Positions 60,360-64,000 of a DNA stretch of 64,000 bases are shown one piece after another. The notes under the pieces were generated by a model that saw only the letters and a program-made list of their open reading frames with translations, searched no databases and was not told the DNA's origin. Numbering within the stretch: position 1 is the stretch's first letter; every line of letters begins with the position of its first letter. Where the stretch lies: assembly GCA_023078555.1 (NCBI GenBank), contig CM041197.1, forward strand, positions 9,854,552-9,918,551, read 5' to 3'. The position numbers were made by a program, and so were the translations under genes. Source of the DNA: Ulva prolifera (lineage: Eukaryota > Chlorophyta > Ulvophyceae > Ulvales > Ulvaceae).

Positions 60360-60795
60360 CTACAGCAGCGCGACGCTCGCGCCGACGGTCGCGGTAAACC
60401 AGCCGGGGAGGTGCGGCTTGAGTGCCTGCAGCGCGTCGGGCTCCAGCGACAGCAGCAGCACGGCCGCGCAGAGGCTGACCGCGTACGTGACGCGCAGCGG
60501 CGTGCCGCGGCGCCGGCTCTTGCACATCGCGCGTTCCGTGCTCTTGCGCTCGAGCCGCTCCCCCTCGTCCTCCACGTACGTCGTGGAGCCGTCGGCACTG
60601 AAGTACCGGCCGAGCAGCATTGGCGCCGACAGGAACTTCAGGATTGCCTTTGGGCCTGCATGCACACAGCAGCAACCCGGTCAGAGCCTCGCCATGACAG
60701 TCGGCTAGTAATGCTCACGTAACAGTCGTGGAATGCTGCATCAGATGCGTGCCGCTTGTGCAGCAACGTGTTTCGGGAGTCTTGATCCAATCAAT

Positions 60796-60838
<43 letters not shown>

Positions 60839-62815
60839 CGCGCACACACCTGTGAGGTAGCGGATGTAGGAGCGGCTCCCGTTGCGAGCGGCGACGGTGC
60901 GCGCCCGTGGCACAAGGTACGCCGCAGCCACCTCCGGCTGCTCGCACAGGATGTTGAACACCTGCAGCACACACTCCAGCCGTCAACACGCGGCCCGCGC
61001 CATGGGCACCCCGAGCACTTTCAGGAGTCATGCGCCGCAAAAGACGCACAATGACCAGGCAAACTCGAGGTTCTGCACTCGGTTTCCGATCATCTCATCA
61101 CAAACACCCGACCACAGGGTGCCAGGAAACACGCTATCACCGAAAACAGGACCACCGCAAACGCAGCACGCGCCTGCTTGTTCTGCGTCGTCGCGCCGTC
61201 GAGGATGAGGTTCGTGAGCACCATGCCCGGGGACAGCGTGTGCACCCCTACATGCATGCCGGCGGCCTCCGCCTCCGCGGCGACGCTGCCCATGACGTGC
61301 GCGATGCCCGCCTTTGTCGCGCCGTACGCGGCGTACATCGGCGTCGCGCCACCGTCCGCACCCGCGCCGTCCATGTTGAACACGTGGCCGGGCCGGGACT
61401 GCCGCGCGATCGCGGCCGTCGCGGCGCGGGTGCAGAGGAGAGCCCCGAGGAGGTTTGTGCGGGTGACGGCCACAAGGTCCTCCGCATCGGCCTCGAGGAA
61501 CGGCTTGAAGCTGCCGCTCACACCTGCACACGTGCGGCGGTGCCCTGATGAAGGTTGATGCCAACCTGTATGGGACATGCCACCATAGCTCGGCACAGAA
61601 TTTAGGGGCGCGCCCAGCAAGAGAAGCTTTCCCACAGCACGTACAATCACTGCTCCAACGAGAGGATGACTATCCGTGACAGCGGGAGGATTGAGGCGGC
61701 AGCTCAGCACATATACGCATGTGCAGGGTACCCTGCGCCACGCGGAAGCACAAAGGCGCAGAGGCAGCGATGCCGGGGATGCCGCACCGGCGTTGTTGAT
61801 CCAGACGTCGATGCAGCCGTCGTCGAAGTGCGATTGCGCGCGCGAGACGAGGCGCGCGACGCTCGCGGGCCGGCTGACGTCGCACTCCACGCCCGCCACC
61901 TGCCGCGGCCGCTCGCACTCCACCTGCAGCTCCGCGACCGTCTCCTGCACCGCGCGGCCGGTGCGGGCCGCAACATACACGTTGTCTCCCTGCACACACG
62001 CACGCATGTGGTCCATGCACATGTGCATCGCCTTTGGGTTGTGTGGTGCAGGCCTGCGCGGACGCGTCGGGTTAGCAGCCAGCACCGCCGGGAGGAAGCC
62101 TTGACGCGCATCAGAGGCGACTGCTGAGAGGCAAGGGCGCTCTGCTGAGGCACAGTGGATTGCAAGCGGCCGAAGCTTGTGCGCCTGCTGAGAGGCATGC
62201 GGAACGCGTGGGACACCGTACTTCACTTGCGGTTGCGGTAGTTTGATACGCTATACAGACGATGCATGACCGCAGATTATCCGAGTCCGCCGCAAGCACG
62301 CCAGTGCCAGTGGCCGGACACACTTCCAGGCAGGTACACCGGCAGCGTGGCAGCGACCACCGCACACACACGTCTACTGCTAAATGCCACAGAAGTGCAG
62401 ATCAAGACCAGGGAGCAGCACGGCCAGCAGTCGCCCGCGTCGATGCCGATCGGCAATGCATGCCCAGCGCCCATCGTTTGAAACGCAAAGTACGCATTCC
62501 ATCCTCATGGGCGGCCGCCAAGGAGGAGAGGCCTGTGGCGCATCCAACGGAGAGGCTACTCCAAACTTCTGTATTGATCACAATTCTGAACTGATCACAA
62601 GAGGCAGGGGGCGCGCACGTTGTGCAGGAACTCGCGCACGAGAGCGCGCCCGAGGCCGCGCGTGCCGCCGGTGATGACGACATTCAGCGGTGCGTCTGGC
62701 AGCTTCCACACGCGTTTGGTGGCCGCCCGGTGCGCCAGGGAGAAGACCGCGCCGATGAAGAAGCCGACCGTTCCACACACCCAGGTCGGGTACGGGGACT
62801 CTGCACGCTGACGGC
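60360..62815 (-). CDS. NYC1: Chlorophyll b reductase, NYC1 type (3' five exons; 5' end unresolved)
   Basis: Plastid short-chain dehydrogenase reducing chlorophyll b to 7-hydroxymethyl chlorophyll a, first step of chlorophyll b loss and LHCII turnover. Exons: 62815-62619, 61989-61788, 61523-61174, 60961-60850, 60655-60360, in phase, 384 residues. TWVCGTVGFFIGAVFSLAHR is a membrane segment. Then come NVVITGGTRGLGRALVREF (NADPH loop TGxxxGxG), VECDVSRP, DVWINNAG, HVFNMDGAGADGG, YAAYGATKAG (YxxxK), LSPGMVLTNLILDGATTQNK and VFNILCEQPEVAAAYLVPR. All follow plant NYC1 order. A second hydrophobic segment (LRVTYAVSLCAAVLLLSL) near the C-terminus distinguishes NYC1 from NOL. The intron after NKQ appears to use a GC donor (CAG|GCGCGT). 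The transit peptide and first membrane exons were not found in 62.8-64.0 kb. Confidence 0.92.
60796..60838. repeat. G43 homopolymer tract in NYC1 intron 4
   Basis: Forty-three consecutive G on the plus strand, so a C run in the minus-strand pre-mRNA. It begins about a dozen bases after the splice donor at 60850. Length may vary between strains or be an assembly estimate. Confidence 0.9.
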
Positions 62816-64000
62816 CTGTGATGTTGGCATGCCTGTGTCCTCAGCCGAAGAGCAGCAGCAAAGGCTGCCGTTGTGTAGAGCTAAGGATGGCGTTGAGTGC
62901 TTGCTGACATTGCTGAGAACCGGAACAAGGCCCAGACTGATGGACATGGGGTGCTGACTGGGGCATCATTGGTCCATATGATTCGGGGTGACATGGCTTT
63001 GAATACGGGCAGAAAAGCATTGCTATCAAGGCGAGGAGTCTAAGCGGACATGTCATCCTTCTACATGTGAGCTGTCCGACAGTTTGTAGCAGAACGTCGC
63101 GGTTACAGTCAGACAGCAGCTGCAGCATGACCGCTTCAAAATGCTACAACAGTCCAAATCGAGAAGAAGATCAAGTGGTTTCTCCCCAAACATATGGTTA
63201 TGCCTGCCAGAAGGATGTATAGCTTGCAATGTCAGCTAGCGAGGCATAGTTGCTTATGGGACACAGACAGATAAACGAAAACAGATAGCGGTTCAACGAA
63301 GTTCAAGAATGGTTTTCAGAAACGGGTTTTTGGTTTACAAGCGTGGTCAATTTCGATTAATGCAGGCTGGAGGTCCAGCTGGGATGCTGACACTTCGGGC
63401 CAGCTGGCACGCGAGCAAGAGTTACTACGACGTACACGCACTTATCGACTGAGGAACGAAGCACGTTATATAGTAGTGCGAAGCAGTCACAATGTGACAC
63501 TTGGCGCCGCACAATACGCGCAAAGCGAAGCATTCGGAGTTCCGCAGGTGCCACTCTTGTCGAAGTGAAGCCGAACGGATTTCTGCCCCGCAAGATTCCA
63601 GGATCAGCATTTAAGCAACACAAAGAAAAAGTTCTGGAATCAGTTCGTTGCTCTGCTCCATTCGAGTCAGATCGGGCGCAGCGAGGTGTCTGATACAAGC
63701 TGTCTGCTGCTTGCGTGTCACAGCATTCCAGGCACACACCACCGGGCCACGAGTTCGCGCCCCAAGTATGTGACCGCTGGCACTGATACATGCGCTCAGC
63801 TCCGCAAGCAAATGCACTACGAATCAGATGAGATGTGGAGCAGCTGTATGGATGGTCGGAATTCATAAATTGGCGGGGAGGCAGCCGAGACCACGACCAA
63901 TACACACGAGCGTAAGCATACCTGCGAGAACTGATCCCCACGTAATCAGCAGCGTCGAGTATGTAACAAGACAAACGGGGAATGTCCAGACATCAGAATA
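62816..64000. other. Right-end region, expected site of NYC1 5' exons
   Basis: NYC1 needs upstream coding sequence ending in phase 1, which I could not place. Minus-strand frames at 62841-63128 and 63357-63974 are open but not NYC1-like. A frame from ATG at 63610 (MLILESCGAEIRSASLRQEW) ends at a GC|GTATTG donor-like site but in the wrong phase for direct joining. The 5' part may lie beyond 64000. Confidence 0.35.

Overview
The window reads as nuclear DNA of a green alga (Chlorophyta; a trebouxiophyte-like alga is my guess, order and genus not determinable). Reasons: spliced genes with very GC-rich exons, most introns opening GTGCGC/GTGTGC/GTGAGT and closing (T)GCAG, plus plant/algal genes: a plastid-type starch-debranching isoamylase, a chlorophyll b reductase of NYC1 type, a plant-type GT14 glycosyltransferase and a GBF-like bZIP factor. 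I see no bacterial operons, CRISPR array, rRNA or intact tRNA gene. All splice models were built by eye from matching phases, donor/acceptor sites and family motifs.

Layout. 3.0-8.8 kb (-): type II membrane GT14 glycosyltransferase, 8 exons, 640 aa. 10.5-18.1 kb (-): isoamylase, 12 exons, 1087 aa, with a plastid-targeting-like N-terminus and a 200-residue C-terminal extension; a LINE 3' fragment sits in one intron. 18.1-18.9 kb: divergent promoter shared with a WD40 protein gene (+, 18.9-21.0 kb, 465 aa). 21-25 kb: repeat-bearing intergenic DNA with a long inverted repeat. 25.2-28.6 kb (-): bZIP transcription factor, 871 aa, long disordered N-terminus. 28.6-50.3 kb: about 22 kb poor in recognisable genes but rich in short repeats: two hAT-type miniature elements with perfect 8-bp target duplications, two other terminal-inverted-repeat MITE families, a dispersed ~75-bp repeat, and a 125-bp satellite-like array. 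It also holds several exon-like open frames of unknown family, the best being a two-exon Cys-rich 3' gene end at 40.6-41.2 kb. 50.3-55.1 kb (+): Golgi-type sulfotransferase, 7 exons, 465 aa. 55-60 kb: mostly unassigned, with a possible secreted-protein start at 57.85 kb. 60.4-62.8 kb (-): 3' five exons of NYC1, its 5' part not resolved before the window end.

How genes relate: isoamylase (starch granule assembly) and NYC1 (chlorophyll b turnover) act in the plastid; the GT14 enzyme and the sulfotransferase both have N-terminal signal anchors and probably act in the Golgi on glycans. I see no evidence that neighbours form a pathway cluster. The only tight arrangement is the head-to-head isoamylase/WD40 pair.
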